A stretch of DNA of 64,000 nucleotides from a virus. The notes beneath the pieces are model-generated. The model did no database searches. It was given only the letters and a program-made list of their open reading frames with translations, and was not told where the DNA came from. How positions within the stretch are numbered: position 1 is the first letter of the stretch; each line of letters opens with the position of its first letter. The DNA lies in the IMG/VR virus record IMGVR_UViG_3300044957_000763, positions 414,841-478,840 of that record. One strand, 5' to 3'. Position numbers and translations under genes: made by a program. This document shows positions 8,038-16,615 of this stretch, piece after piece.

Positions 8038-9751
8038 AACAAAACTCCCGACCGAGTGGGTTTACAAAGATGCCGACTATGGCACCACGTTGCGACTTGC
8101 CAAAGACCTAAGAATGGTCAGGCCTGTGGCTGAAATCCTTGCTGGAAGGGGTTTTGAAGATGCGCACCAAGTGCGTGAATTCACCGAGTTTAACATTAGT
8201 CAGTTGCACAACCCGATGTTGCTACCAGACATGAAGCCTGCGCTCGATAGACTTGAGGCCGCTCTGGACGCAGAAGAAAGCATCTTTGTTTGGGGTGATT
8301 ATGATGTTGACGGAATCACATCAACTGCCATCATCATTCATGGAATCAGAATGCTAGGCGGAGAGGTTCATTATTACATACCACACCGCATTAAGGACGG
8401 CTATGACATTAAGCCAAAGGCAGTTGATATGGCATTAAGCAACAATTGTGGATTGTTGATGTCGGTTGATTGTGGGATTAAGGCATTAGAAGTTGGTGAA
8501 TATGCCAAAGAAAAAGGAATAGATTTGATTATTACTGACCACCACCACGCACGCACAGATGGGTTGATTCCTGAATGCATAGCAGTAATCAACCCAAATA
8601 GAATTGATGCAACATATCCTTTCAAGGGAATGGCTGGTTGTGGTATTGCGTTCAAGCTAATGGCTCAATTAGCCAAGAGAAGAAAGTTCAGTGTGCAAAA
8701 GATTTGCACTGAACTTTTAGAATATGTTGCACTAGGAACCATAGCAGACGTTGCTCCAATGTTAGATGAAAACCGATATATGGTTCATACAGGCTTGACG
8801 CTTATGGGTGATACGCAAAAAGCCGGCATGCGTGCTTTGTTAGATGAAGCCAATGTGAAGAACAGCGTCGACACAATGGCGGTGGGTTTCAGGCTTGGTC
8901 CGCGACTCAACGCAATGGGTCGAATTGGAGATGCCACAGATTCACTGCATTTAATTCTCGAACAAAACCCACATCATGCACGAAGACTTGCAGAACAGGC
9001 TAGTCGTCTAAACAAGAATCGCCAAAGCATGCAAGAGCAACAATTGCGCGAAGCTATTGCGCTAGTTGAAGAAGAACAGTTGGATAATGACATTATTGTT
9101 GTATCAAGCAACAATTGGCATCTTGGTGTTGTTGGTCTTATCGCGAGCCAACTAACACAAACATTTGGTCGACCGGCCATGGTTGGTGTTGATATGCCAA
9201 ATGGAGAAACGAAGGGTTCCTGTCGTTCATATAGAGATTTCCATATTCTCAATGCAATGGAGTCAGAAAATGTTCGAGGATTGTTTGTCAAGTACGGTGG
9301 CCACGCAATGGCTGCCGGATTTTCAATCAAGACTGACAAGATGCCAGAGCTTGTGGCTAATATCAATCAATATGCAAATGGTCAAGTCCCGGAAGAAAAA
9401 GCCAGAGTGATTGAAATTGACGCTGAAGTTATGTTCAATGAAGTTAACAACGCTTTGTACCTGGACTCCAAGAGGCTAGAACCATATGGCAACGGTCACT
9501 CATCTCCAATATTTGGGTGTGTTGAGGCATTGATTCACAAAATTGATACCATTGGTGAAAAACATTTGAAGTTGATATTCAAGGAACCCAATGGAAATCA
9601 AACCATTCAAGCAAGATGGTGGGGCAATGGGGCAAGAGTTAGTGAGTTTCCAGTAGGCAGTAAGGTCACAATTGCGTTCAAATTAGAGCATAGTGACTTC
9701 GGCGGTCAGGACTTTTTACAAATGACTGTTGAAGATATGAAATTGTTGTAG
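8009..9751 (+). CDS. recJ: Single-strand-specific 5'-3' exonuclease RecJ
   Basis: 580 residues, almost the length of E. coli RecJ (577). DHH-family motifs are in order: WGDYDVDG (~94-101), SVDCGI, ITDHHH, INPN and GCGIAFK. The C-terminal DHHA1 signature is GGHAMAAGF (~430), followed by an OB-like domain. RecJ degrades 5'-ended single strands with a metal ion and trims ends for recombination, which fits its place directly after the recombinase and primase genes. The ATG overlaps the primase 3' end by 29 nt; a second ATG lies at 8015. Confidence 0.96.
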   Translation: MSMNSKSKSKTKLPTEWVYKDADYGTTLRLAKDLRMVRPVAEILAGRGFEDAHQVREFTEFNISQLHNPMLLPDMKPALDRLEAALDAEESIFVWGDYDVDGITSTAIIIHGIRMLGGEVHYYIPHRIKDGYDIKPKAVDMALSNNCGLLMSVDCGIKALEVGEYAKEKGIDLIITDHHHARTDGLIPECIAVINPNRIDATYPFKGMAGCGIAFKLMAQLAKRRKFSVQKICTELLEYVALGTIADVAPMLDENRYMVHTGLTLMGDTQKAGMRALLDEANVKNSVDTMAVGFRLGPRLNAMGRIGDATDSLHLILEQNPHHARRLAEQASRLNKNRQSMQEQQLREAIALVEEEQLDNDIIVVSSNNWHLGVVGLIASQLTQTFGRPAMVGVDMPNGETKGSCRSYRDFHILNAMESENVRGLFVKYGGHAMAAGFSIKTDKMPELVANINQYANGQVPEEKARVIEIDAEVMFNEVNNALYLDSKRLEPYGNGHSSPIFGCVEALIHKIDTIGEKHLKLIFKEPNGNQTIQARWWGNGARVSEFPVGSKVTIAFKLEHSDFGGQDFLQMTVEDMKLL

Positions 9752-9763
9752 TTTTTAGGTCTC

Positions 9764-9770
9764 TGTATAA
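9764..9770 (+). promoter_or_regulatory. TGTATAA box after recJ
   Basis: TGTATAA lies in the 78-nt gap between recJ and the next gene, followed at 9796-9804 by TGTAGGCGA (also at 4837). A start near 9778 would give a ~50-nt leader carrying GGAG at 9820-9823. Confidence 0.35.
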
Positions 9771-9829
9771 ACTATCTCCACAGACACTATTAAAGTGTAG
9801 GCGACGCACTGTAGCGTTTGGAGATATCA

Positions 9830-10789
9830 GTGGCAACAAAAACAAAAAGCAACAATGAGACCGTTGCTACGGCATACTATGACCATGCTGAGCTAGAGTC
9901 TAAAATCTTAGCATACCAACAATCTCTTGTGGACAAAGACACAGTTTCACAGGAGCATTATTTCAAGAGCGTTTGTGATATTTACAAACCACATGAGTAC
10001 ATATCTAAGTGGTATGCACATTACAAGCATCTCTATGATTCACTAGAGGACTTCGAACAAGATTACATGCGTGTATTTTGTACCACGCTTGCGGCATGGA
10101 AGCCACGTCATTTACGCAAGCCGTCAAGGTATGGCGGTAAGGGTCATTTTCAGAATTTCTTCTGGGGTGCATTGTCTCACGCATACATTAACGGAGTTAA
10201 GTCAGAGGCTGCTGCTAAACGAAATCTTCAACAACAATGTCCGATATGCGGTGATTGGTGTAATCCTTTATCAACCCACTTGCTCAACAACCACATAGAC
10301 CTTCTGTGGGAGCGATTGAATGAAATGGGATATTCAATGACAGAATTAACTGGATGTCCATTTTGTCGTTCGTTCAAATTACCAAAACGCCAAGGACTTA
10401 GTGATGCAGAGTATAGAGAAAAAATTACTTCAACTCTGCGGAAACATATGGCATCAATGCACAGTTCTGTATTGTTCGAGACATTTCATGAAAAATTTCC
10501 TGAACATCTTACAGTAAGTGCAAAGGCTGTTTCTGTTTATATTCATGACTCAGATAATGAAGAGGAATCAAATGCATATGATGGATTTGAGTCTAGACCA
10601 GGCATAGACAATCTGATGTCGCTAGATTTGACACCACTGCAGATATTGATTATTGAGCGCATTCTAAATGAGGGATTGGTGAATTTACACTATGATGCGC
10701 ATTATGAATGCACAGAAGAAGAATTTCAAGATGCATTGAGCGGTCTGCAAGATGCATTAGTTATAGCCGGCATTGACACGGGTGTATAA
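9830..10789 (+). CDS. Sigma-factor-like protein interrupted by two zinc fingers
   Basis: 319 residues. Residues ~70-128 look like sigma-70 region 2: an acidic helix (EDFEQDYMRVF), then KGHFQNFFWGALSHAYING, comparable to the region 2.3 FSTYLYWWIRxA pattern. The C-terminal ~50 residues (LTPLQILIIERIL, then CTEEEFQDALSGLQDAL) look like region 4. Between them are two C2H2-type metal sites: C137, C140, H150, H155 and C176, C179, H206, H211. GTG 9830 is chosen over TTG 9818 because GGAG lies 6 nt upstream. A transcription-factor role is inferred from pattern only; a zinc-finger DNA-binding protein of another kind is the alternative. Confidence 0.55.
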   Translation: MATKTKSNNETVATAYYDHAELESKILAYQQSLVDKDTVSQEHYFKSVCDIYKPHEYISKWYAHYKHLYDSLEDFEQDYMRVFCTTLAAWKPRHLRKPSRYGGKGHFQNFFWGALSHAYINGVKSEAAAKRNLQQQCPICGDWCNPLSTHLLNNHIDLLWERLNEMGYSMTELTGCPFCRSFKLPKRQGLSDAEYREKITSTLRKHMASMHSSVLFETFHEKFPEHLTVSAKAVSVYIHDSDNEEESNAYDGFESRPGIDNLMSLDLTPLQILIIERILNEGLVNLHYDAHYECTEEEFQDALSGLQDALVIAGIDTGV

Positions 10790-10792
10790 ATA
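10783..10792 (+). promoter_or_regulatory. TGTATAAATA box (T4-late-like)
   Basis: TATAAATA at 10785-10792 equals the T4 late promoter consensus and overlaps the stop codon of the preceding gene. A start about 12 nt after its first base falls near 10797, just before the in-frame ATG 10801, which would give a nearly leaderless message. No sequence upstream of either ATG resembles a ribosome site. Confidence 0.4.
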
Positions 10793-11190
10793 TGAAAATA
10801 ATGACAAATCCTGAAAACAGCATTTCAGAAATTGAAGAGACCCCGGCAGTTGAACCAGGGCCAGGAAAAGACCCACAGGTCATAAGGGTTCGCGCAGGTG
10901 ACCCAAGAAGTGATGACCCTGACAAAAGACCAACAAATCCAGAAGGTCTATCCAGAAGTATATTGCATGTATTGAAAAAACATGACTACGTGCAAGTTTA
11001 CTCGGTAGGCCCAAAGGCACTGAATATCACCATGGCTGGATATCGTGGGGCCAAGGAGCGATTTACCAAGGTCTTAGATGGTTGGGTTTTGGTTTGTTCA
11101 CAATCAGAATATGTTGCTGAAATTGGTGGCAAAACCACGCTCGGAATCTGCACTCGAATTTATCCAATTCCAATCAAATTTGCTCAATAA
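10792..11190 (+). CDS. Hypothetical protein
   Basis: 132 residues. The first ~60 are Pro/Glu/Asp-rich and probably disordered. The C-terminal ~70 (VLKKHDYVQVYSVG... FTKVLDGWVLVCSQSEYVAE) look like a small alpha/beta fold with alternating beta strands. No family recognised. Two in-frame ATGs (10792, 10801) have no Shine-Dalgarno sequence. The first lies inside the TATAAATA box, so 10801 may be the real start for a transcript beginning there. Confidence 0.6.
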   Translation: MKIMTNPENSISEIEETPAVEPGPGKDPQVIRVRAGDPRSDDPDKRPTNPEGLSRSILHVLKKHDYVQVYSVGPKALNITMAGYRGAKERFTKVLDGWVLVCSQSEYVAEIGGKTTLGICTRIYPIPIKFAQ

Positions 11191-11337
11191 ATTGAGAGCA
11201 ATCAGAAGGATTACATTGCCAAACCGGATAAAAAGGTTGATAAGCCAATAGCCCGCTGAGAACCATTGAGTGTATGCGGTCAAAATGGTGAAAACGTATT
11301 CTTCAGCCAATGGCTGAGGGTTATCGAGAGCACAAAA

Positions 11338-11562
11338 ATGCGCCAGCTACCCAAAGAACTTCAAGCAATTGATTGCCCTGACTTGCAACGAGCAATCAAA
11401 GAGTGTGTCGAGGTAGCCGCTACTAATTGGGGCATGGATGCAAGTGAAGCATCTGATATAGTGATTGACCGCCTCAAAAGTAACTTAATGTCTCGAAAGT
11501 CCCTGGTTTCCGCACGTAGACATCTGAGAGAAATTCCAGAACAAGACTACGGAGACTATTAA
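11338..11562 (+). CDS. Small hypothetical helical protein
   Basis: 74 residues (RQLPKELQAIDCP... REIPEQDYGDY), mostly helical with two basic-hydrophobic stretches. The frame is open from a TTG at 11266, but ATG 11338 is preferred because a GAG lies ~11 nt upstream and the translated TTG extension looks non-coding. No family recognised. It precedes a terminator-like hairpin. The 11191-11337 gap holds only a small inverted repeat (CAGCCAATGGCTG, 11303-11315). Confidence 0.5.
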   Translation: MRQLPKELQAIDCPDLQRAIKECVEVAATNWGMDASEASDIVIDRLKSNLMSRKSLVSARRHLREIPEQDYGDY

Positions 11563-11565
11563 CCA

Positions 11566-11603
11566 TGGTCTGGATGCGCTAATGCGCGATTCAGGCCATT
11601 TTT
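11566..11603 (+). terminator. Bulged hairpin followed by five T
   Basis: TGGTCTG (11566-11572) pairs with CAGGCCA (11592-11598) with one G-U pair. The stem continues through GAT/ATT and GCGC/GCGC with one bulge and a TAAT loop, and TTTTT follows at 11599-11603. It sits 4 nt after the stop of the small upstream gene. Confidence 0.6.
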
Positions 11604-11622
11604 CATATATCAAAGCGGCTTT

Positions 11623-11638
11623 ATGTGCGATAAGTAAA
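11623..11638 (+). promoter_or_regulatory. 16-bp intergenic repeat, copy 2
   Basis: ATGTGCGATAAGTAAA is identical to 4820-4835. It lies just after a terminator-like hairpin and 46 nt before the ribonucleotide reductase start, where a promoter or operator would be expected. Confidence 0.45.
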
Positions 11639-11683
11639 AAGAACACAACGCAATAGCGAGCTCGCAATGGAGCAAAAAAAGAA

Positions 11684-14389
11684 GTGATAAAAACAATGCC
11701 TACAGAATCTGAATCATCAACCCAGTCATATGCGCATCACCCTGTGCCGCAATTTACTATAGCGCAAGTACTTGCAAGTAGTATTGAGTATTTTGGTGGT
11801 GACGAAATGGCCGCCACCACATTCGCCAACAAATATGCACTACAGACCAGTCTTGGTGGTGCTACGCCATATTGTGAACTTAACCCCAACGATATGCATG
11901 ACCGAATTGCTCGAGAATTACATCGTGTAGAGAGCAAATATCCTAACCCAAGAAATTACAAAGAGTTTCGAGATGCCCTTCAGGGGTTTGAGAAAATTGT
12001 ACCTCAGGGTTCTCCAATGTACGGAATTGGCAACCCATACGCTATTGTGTCTTTATCAAACTGTGTTGTTGTAGAAAGCCCAGAAGACAACATGTCGTCA
12101 ATTTTTGAGGCCGGTAAGGAGCTGGCTAATCTCTATAAGCGACGTGCTGGTGTAGGCTTGTCGCTTGATACGTTGCGGCCGGAGAATGCGCCTGTTAGCA
12201 ATGCTGCTAAGGCGTCTACCGGTGCGTGGTCGTTTGCAGATTTCTATTCTAATGTCACAAGAATGGTTGGTCAAGCAGGCCGGCGCGGTGCGTTGATGTT
12301 AACGATGAACATGTTGCACCCAGACGTGCACAAGTTTATTGGCATGAAACAAGACATCAGTAATGTGACCGGCGCTAATGTTTCAGTAATGCTTGGCGAC
12401 TCATTCATGAATGCGGCGACTACGCCTGGTGCGGAATGGATTACCAGATGGTCTCAGGATAAAAATATCCAAATGACCGATGAAGAAGTTGAAGAATTGC
12501 TTGCTCTCGGAGGAGAGTGGGTTTATGCAGGGGTGTCAGTGCCGACATTGCGCGACACTGATGAGGCGCATCCAATCTTGAACACATGGACGTGGAAGTC
12601 ATCCAGTCCTGATTTTCCAAGACTCACTTCATTTAGAAAGTTTGTAGCTTCTGAACTGTGGGAGTTTCTCAATCGTTGTGCCAGAAATACTGCAGAACCA
12701 GGATTGCTTTTCTGGGACAACTATGGCAGAGAACTCCCTGCTAACTATTACCCAGGATTCAAGAGCACGTCTACCAATCCATGTAGTGAAATCGCCCTGA
12801 GCCCATACGACTCTTGTCGATTAACTTCTTTGAACCTTAAAGGATTTGTAAAGAATCCATTTACTCCAGATGCGTACTTTGATTTTGAGGAGTTTTCAAA
12901 TTACGTGCGACTTGGCATGAGGGTCATGGACAACATTGTTGACCTTGAAATTGAGTGCCTGCAGAATATCATTAACATGATATCTGAAGAGGATGAAAAG
13001 GTTCTATGGGGCAAGTTACTTAGTGCCGCAAAGAACGGTCGAAGAACTGGCCTTGGAACGCATGCACTTGGTGACACATTGGCCTGCCTTTGCTTGAGAT
13101 ATGACAGCGATGAGGCGATTGCACAAGTTAACAGCATTTACAATTGTTTGAGAGACAACGCGTATCGAGAAAGCGTAAATCTAGCCAAAGAGCGCGGGTG
13201 CTTCCCGGTTTATGATTGGGAGACAGAAAAGAACTGTCCGTTTATTCAAAGGTTGCCAAGTGACATCAATGAAGATATGAGACAACATGGCCGTCGAAAC
13301 ATTAGCTTGTTGACCAATGCGCCAACTGGTAGCGTGTCTATTGTTTCGCGCACAAGTTCTGGTATTGAGCCGACATTCAGGCACTTCTATGTGCGACGAC
13401 AGAAAATCAATCCAAACGACGCTGATGCTCGAGTGGATTTCAAGGACGCAAGCGGTGATTCTTGGCAACACTTTGATGTGTTTGAGCGCAATATGCAAGA
13501 ATTCTTTGAATTCAATCCAGAAATAAAGGCTAAGTGGAATGAAGTTTATCAGAAGTCACCGCACAAGGATTTTGCTGACAACATGCAGTTCTGGACGGAT
13601 GAACTGAACAAAATCTTGCCAGATTACTTTGTTTATGCAGAGATGATTGACCCGCTTCAGCGAGTTAGATTACAAGGCGTGCTCCAATCATATATTGACC
13701 ACGGTGTTTCATCTACAATCAATATGAACCAAGACGTAACATCAGACTACGTTCGTGGGATTTACGAAGAAGCGTGGCGATGTGGTCTGAAGGGGGTTAC
13801 TGTCTATAGAGACAAATCACGAAGCGGCGTTCTGGTTACCAGTACAGACAGCAAAGCACCAACCGGAATTGTGGAACATGATGCTCCGAAGCGACCGGAA
13901 ATTCTACCGTGTCACATTGAGCGCGCCACAGTAGAAGGTGAAAAATGGACTATCTTTGTTGGTTTACTTGATGGCAAGCCATATGAAATTTTTGGTGGAT
14001 TGGCAGAAAACATTGAGATTCCAAAGAAGTATACTACTGGCTACATTCGCAAACGCAAGTGTGAAAAACGAGAAAACACAGACGAAAATTCTAAGCGAAA
14101 AGCATGTTATGACCTTGTCGCCGGCGACGAAGACGACCCACTGGTTATCAAAGATGTAGTTGTCAACTTCAATGATGACAAATATGGTTGGGGCACCAGG
14201 ATGCTATCGACCATGTTGCGCCACGGTGTACCACTTAAGTACATTGTTGAACAACTACGGCGCAGTTATGCCACATCGTTGCATTCGTTTAACAAGGCCA
14301 TGGCAAGGGTATTGGCAAAATACGACGATGTTGGTGGTATTGGTGAAATCGAAAGACCAGACAACTGCAGAACAGGAAACTGCGAGTAA
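11684..14389 (+). CDS. Ribonucleotide reductase, adenosylcobalamin-dependent class II type
   Basis: 901 residues. It makes deoxynucleotides by radical reduction of ribonucleotides. Landmarks: SLSNCVVV (first redox cysteine region), GVGLSLDTLRP, GRRGALML, NPCSEIAL (active-site Asn-Cys-Glu), SCRLTSLNL (second redox cysteine), NAPTGSVSIVSRTSSGIEP and CGLKGVTVYRDKSRSGVL, the last typical of B12-dependent class II enzymes. The C-terminus CRTGNCE carries the paired cysteines reduced by thioredoxin or glutaredoxin. No small-subunit (nrdB) or activase gene is nearby, which supports class II, so the enzyme would need host cobalamin. Start is GTG 11684 with GGAG 11 nt upstream; ATG 11696 is an alternative. 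A strong hairpin follows. Confidence 0.93.
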   Translation: MIKTMPTESESSTQSYAHHPVPQFTIAQVLASSIEYFGGDEMAATTFANKYALQTSLGGATPYCELNPNDMHDRIARELHRVESKYPNPRNYKEFRDALQGFEKIVPQGSPMYGIGNPYAIVSLSNCVVVESPEDNMSSIFEAGKELANLYKRRAGVGLSLDTLRPENAPVSNAAKASTGAWSFADFYSNVTRMVGQAGRRGALMLTMNMLHPDVHKFIGMKQDISNVTGANVSVMLGDSFMNAATTPGAEWITRWSQDKNIQMTDEEVEELLALGGEWVYAGVSVPTLRDTDEAHPILNTWTWKSSSPDFPRLTSFRKFVASELWEFLNRCARNTAEPGLLFWDNYGRELPANYYPGFKSTSTNPCSEIALSPYDSCRLTSLNLKGFVKNPFTPDAYFDFEEFSNYVRLGMRVMDNIVDLEIECLQNIINMISEEDEKVLWGKLLSAAKNGRRTGLGTHALGDTLACLCLRYDSDEAIAQVNSIYNCLRDNAYRESVNLAKERGCFPVYDWETEKNCPFIQRLPSDINEDMRQHGRRNISLLTNAPTGSVSIVSRTSSGIEPTFRHFYVRRQKINPNDADARVDFKDASGDSWQHFDVFERNMQEFFEFNPEIKAKWNEVYQKSPHKDFADNMQFWTDELNKILPDYFVYAEMIDPLQRVRLQGVLQSYIDHGVSSTINMNQDVTSDYVRGIYEEAWRCGLKGVTVYRDKSRSGVLVTSTDSKAPTGIVEHDAPKRPEILPCHIERATVEGEKWTIFVGLLDGKPYEIFGGLAENIEIPKKYTTGYIRKRKCEKRENTDENSKRKACYDLVAGDEDDPLVIKDVVVNFNDDKYGWGTRMLSTMLRHGVPLKYIVEQLRRSYATSLHSFNKAMARVLAKYDDVGGIGEIERPDNCRTGNCE

Positions 14390-14390
14390 T

Positions 14391-14430
14391 CAAAACAAGA
14401 GTGCCGGAGCAATCCGGCACTCTTGTTTTG
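14391..14430. terminator. Strong 18-bp stem terminator
   Basis: A perfect 18-bp inverted repeat (5' arm CAAAACAAGAGTGCCGGA) has a GCAA tetraloop. It is A-rich on the 5' side and T-rich on the 3' side, so it could terminate in both directions. It lies one base after the reductase stop. Confidence 0.9.
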
Positions 14431-14434
14431 AACT

Positions 14435-14442
14435 TGTATAAA
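14435..14442 (+). promoter_or_regulatory. TGTATAAA box giving a probable leaderless transcript
   Basis: TATAAA at 14437-14442 sits between a strong terminator and the next gene. ATG 14450 is 13 nt after the first T of TATA, where a +1 site would fall. No Shine-Dalgarno sequence is present. Confidence 0.45.
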
Positions 14443-14449
14443 ACGCATC

Positions 14450-14890
14450 ATGGCTCATAAAACAATCAAGGCAGTCATTATAGACGCTATGTTCTCTGAA
14501 GCGTATGTAGAAACACCTAGTGGCGAACAATTTTTGGGTTCTATTGAACTACAAATTAGAGACATTGCATCAGATGATATTTATATCAAGAAGCTCACAG
14601 AGGCGGATTTGTGCGAAATTTCTGGCATTGACAAGGCATTCTCGCCACTTGAAATCATCAAAGTTGCCGAGCACTTGCGAAGATTTACTCAACCTATTGA
14701 ACTAGATGTAGATGACAGGACTCATTTGATTAGCAACGCTATGATTAAGGGCGATACTGTAACAAAAGAGCCGCCTGCGACTACGGTTCGCAAAAACCGA
14801 CCAGCAACGAAGTCAAATTTTGGATTCAGTCCAGAAAAAGCGGGGGAGGCAATGGCTTCTCGCAAACGAAAACCAAAACCTCAGGCATAA
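14450..14890 (+). CDS. Hypothetical protein
   Basis: 146 residues. The N-terminal ~70 look alpha/beta (KTIKAVIIDAMFSEAYVET, LGSIELQIRDIA). The C-terminal ~50 are basic and low-complexity, ending ASRKRKPKPQA, suggesting nucleic-acid contact. No family recognised. Expression seems to come from the TGTATAAA box directly upstream; the next gene follows after 6 nt. Confidence 0.65.
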   Translation: MAHKTIKAVIIDAMFSEAYVETPSGEQFLGSIELQIRDIASDDIYIKKLTEADLCEISGIDKAFSPLEIIKVAEHLRRFTQPIELDVDDRTHLISNAMIKGDTVTKEPPATTVRKNRPATKSNFGFSPEKAGEAMASRKRKPKPQA

Positions 14891-14896
14891 TAATGT

Positions 14897-15388
14897 ATGC
14901 CCAAATCTGAAACAACATATCGAGAATCTGTTAACCTATATACACTTGCTCGTCAATTACAAGAGCGGTATTACATGCATCTTGGATATATTGACATGGA
15001 CGCGATATATTTCGCTGATAAAATTGGGGATAAGCCTCAAAAATCTTCGATAATTGATTTAAGCGGAGTTCGAAGTCAATGGGTGCGTCAAGTTCTTAGC
15101 CACACGTCAAACAATAAATTGTATTGTATTGCGGCTTGGTTTACCGAATGGAGCGAGTTGCCATACAATCAGCAAGAGTGGTTGATGTTTGACACACTGT
15201 ATTCTATTGGTGTTGAAAACGACGGCAAGATGCGTGCTAAAGATGTGTTTGAGCATGGAATTATTGCAGACTTTCTTGGCGTATATTGGCGCAAAGACAA
15301 CGAAATTCCGTCATTGCTCAACTCCAAAGAACCACTGCCAATTCCACCACCGCCTTCGCTTCATGAAGATGAAGGCAGTACTCTATAG
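14897..15388 (+). CDS. Hypothetical protein
   Basis: 163 residues. It is aromatic- and acid-rich, with hydrophobic-aromatic segments such as LQERYYMHLGYIDMDAIYF and EWLMFDTLYSIGVEND, and a proline-rich C-terminus (LPIPPPPSLHEDEG). No HExxH or other catalytic motif was found and no family is recognised. It starts 6 nt after the previous gene at ATG 14897; another ATG at 14893 is out of frame. It precedes dnaX. Confidence 0.6.
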   Translation: MPKSETTYRESVNLYTLARQLQERYYMHLGYIDMDAIYFADKIGDKPQKSSIIDLSGVRSQWVRQVLSHTSNNKLYCIAAWFTEWSELPYNQQEWLMFDTLYSIGVENDGKMRAKDVFEHGIIADFLGVYWRKDNEIPSLLNSKEPLPIPPPPSLHEDEGSTL

Positions 15389-15406
15389 TCAAGAAGGCAC
15401 AAGTCA

Positions 15407-15446
15407 CTCAAGATATCTGGTATGATACACAGACTGGTATCTTGAG
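15407..15446 (+). promoter_or_regulatory. Inverted repeat in the dnaX leader
   Basis: CTCAAGATA (15407-15415) and TATCTTGAG (15438-15446) form a perfect 9-bp stem around a 22-nt loop, ending 8 nt before the dnaX ATG. The direct repeat CTGGTAT (15417, 15434) lies at the loop edges. It could be an operator, an attenuating hairpin or a weak terminator (ATTTTAA follows). Confidence 0.45.
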
Positions 15447-15454
15447 ATTTTAAT

Positions 15455-16558
15455 ATGTCTACCACATCACTTTACAACAAATACAGACCATATCAGTTCG
15501 GTCAAGTCAAACAAAACTTCGTGTCGCGAGTACTGCGCTCACAAGTATCAGCAGACAAGTATCCGAATGCATATTTGCTTCAGGGCCCCGCCGGCACTGG
15601 AAAAACCACCCTGGCCAGGATTATGGCGGCCGCTATGCTGTGCGCCAGTCAAAATCAGGATGGTGAACCATGTGGCGAGTGTCAGTCTTGTAAATTAACG
15701 CGCAATGGGAAGAACCGTGATGTCATGGAAGAAAACTGTGCGGACAACAGTGGTATTGACGATATTCGTGCAATCATTGATGAACGATTGCGTATTGCGC
15801 CTTCGATTGGAAAGTACAGAATTTTCATCTTAGATGAAGTCCAGCGACTATCTCGAGATGCGCAGGGCGCAATGCTCAAACACTTGGAGGAACCTCCGGC
15901 ATATGTCAAGTTTTTCTTATGCACAACAGACCCTGAAAAATTGTTGCCTGCTTTGCAAACTCGTTGCCAGAGACATGTATTAAAACCGCTCTCTGAAGAC
16001 GACCTGGTTGATTTGCTCACAGATGTAAGTAACCAAGAAGGCATTGTGTATGACAACGATGGATTGCGCATGATTGCGGAATCATCTCAAGGAAGCGCAA
16101 GGCAAGCCTTGGTATATTTAGAACACGCCGCCACGATTGAGTCTGCCACAACAGATACAGTGGGGCAAGTTCTAGGCAGAGGGCCAGTTGGGTTTTGTCG
16201 AGATTTATTGAATCATGTGATTGATTGTGAAGATGTTGCTATTCTGCAAATGCTAGATGTGGTCAAGACAGAAGGGCTAGACCGGGTTGCAATTGCTTCT
16301 GAATGCCTAAGATTGCTAATGTCAGTACAGCGTGCTAAAACACTTGGTGAGTCTCTGGAAAGCAATCCAATTCTTGAACCATTAGCACAAAAATACAAAA
16401 AGGGTTCAATTAATGCGGTTGCACAATACTTAGTCGAATCTTTGACCCATATGCGTGGGGGTGGCGTTGTAGACGACGCCGTGTTGCAGATGAACTTGTT
16501 GCGTGCGTCTGAGTTTGTGCGTGTTAAACGCGCCGAAGCCGCAACGAAGAGCAAATAA
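15455..16558 (+). CDS. dnaX: DNA polymerase III gamma/tau subunit (DnaX), clamp-loader ATPase
   Basis: 367-residue AAA+ ATPase that loads the sliding clamp. Opening YNKYRPYQFGQV is the DnaX N-terminal signature. Walker A is GPAGTGKTT (~44-52). A four-cysteine zinc module (CASQNQDGEPCGECQSCK) follows. Walker B is IFILDEVQRLS, the LEEPP element is present, and sensor 1 to arginine-finger region reads TTDPEKLLPALQTRCQ, with Arg-Cys where gamma and delta prime have SRC. It is close in length to E. coli gamma (431) and lacks the long tau tail. It works with the clamp and delta genes ~2-4 kb downstream. Confidence 0.95.
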   Translation: MSTTSLYNKYRPYQFGQVKQNFVSRVLRSQVSADKYPNAYLLQGPAGTGKTTLARIMAAAMLCASQNQDGEPCGECQSCKLTRNGKNRDVMEENCADNSGIDDIRAIIDERLRIAPSIGKYRIFILDEVQRLSRDAQGAMLKHLEEPPAYVKFFLCTTDPEKLLPALQTRCQRHVLKPLSEDDLVDLLTDVSNQEGIVYDNDGLRMIAESSQGSARQALVYLEHAATIESATTDTVGQVLGRGPVGFCRDLLNHVIDCEDVAILQMLDVVKTEGLDRVAIASECLRLLMSVQRAKTLGESLESNPILEPLAQKYKKGSINAVAQYLVESLTHMRGGGVVDDAVLQMNLLRASEFVRVKRAEAATKSK

Positions 16559-16572
16559 ACCTGCAAACAGGA

Positions 16573-16615
16573 CACAAGCACTCATGGTGAGAAAAACTCA
16601 TCATGAGTGCTTGTG
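16573..16615 (+). terminator. Long hairpin between dnaX and the next gene
   Basis: CACAAGCACTCATG (16573-16586) and CATGAGTGCTTGTG (16602-16615) form a perfect 14-bp stem. The loop can extend pairing (GTGAG/CTCAT). ATTTTA follows. It probably terminates the dnaX transcript. It also contains the ATG at 16603, so any read-through message would hide that start. Confidence 0.65.

Noticed and set aside
11566-11598. Cloverleaf or tRNA-like structure
   Set aside because: Only one bulged stem forms, with a T-run after it; it lacks T-loop and acceptor features and reads better as a terminator.
11684-14389. Class I (NrdA) assignment for the reductase
   Set aside because: The GVTVYRDKSRSGVL ending and the absence of nrdB nearby favour class II.
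15407-15446. Phage attachment site
   Set aside because: No integrase or second copy was seen; the inverted repeat sits in a gene leader and is better read as a regulatory hairpin.
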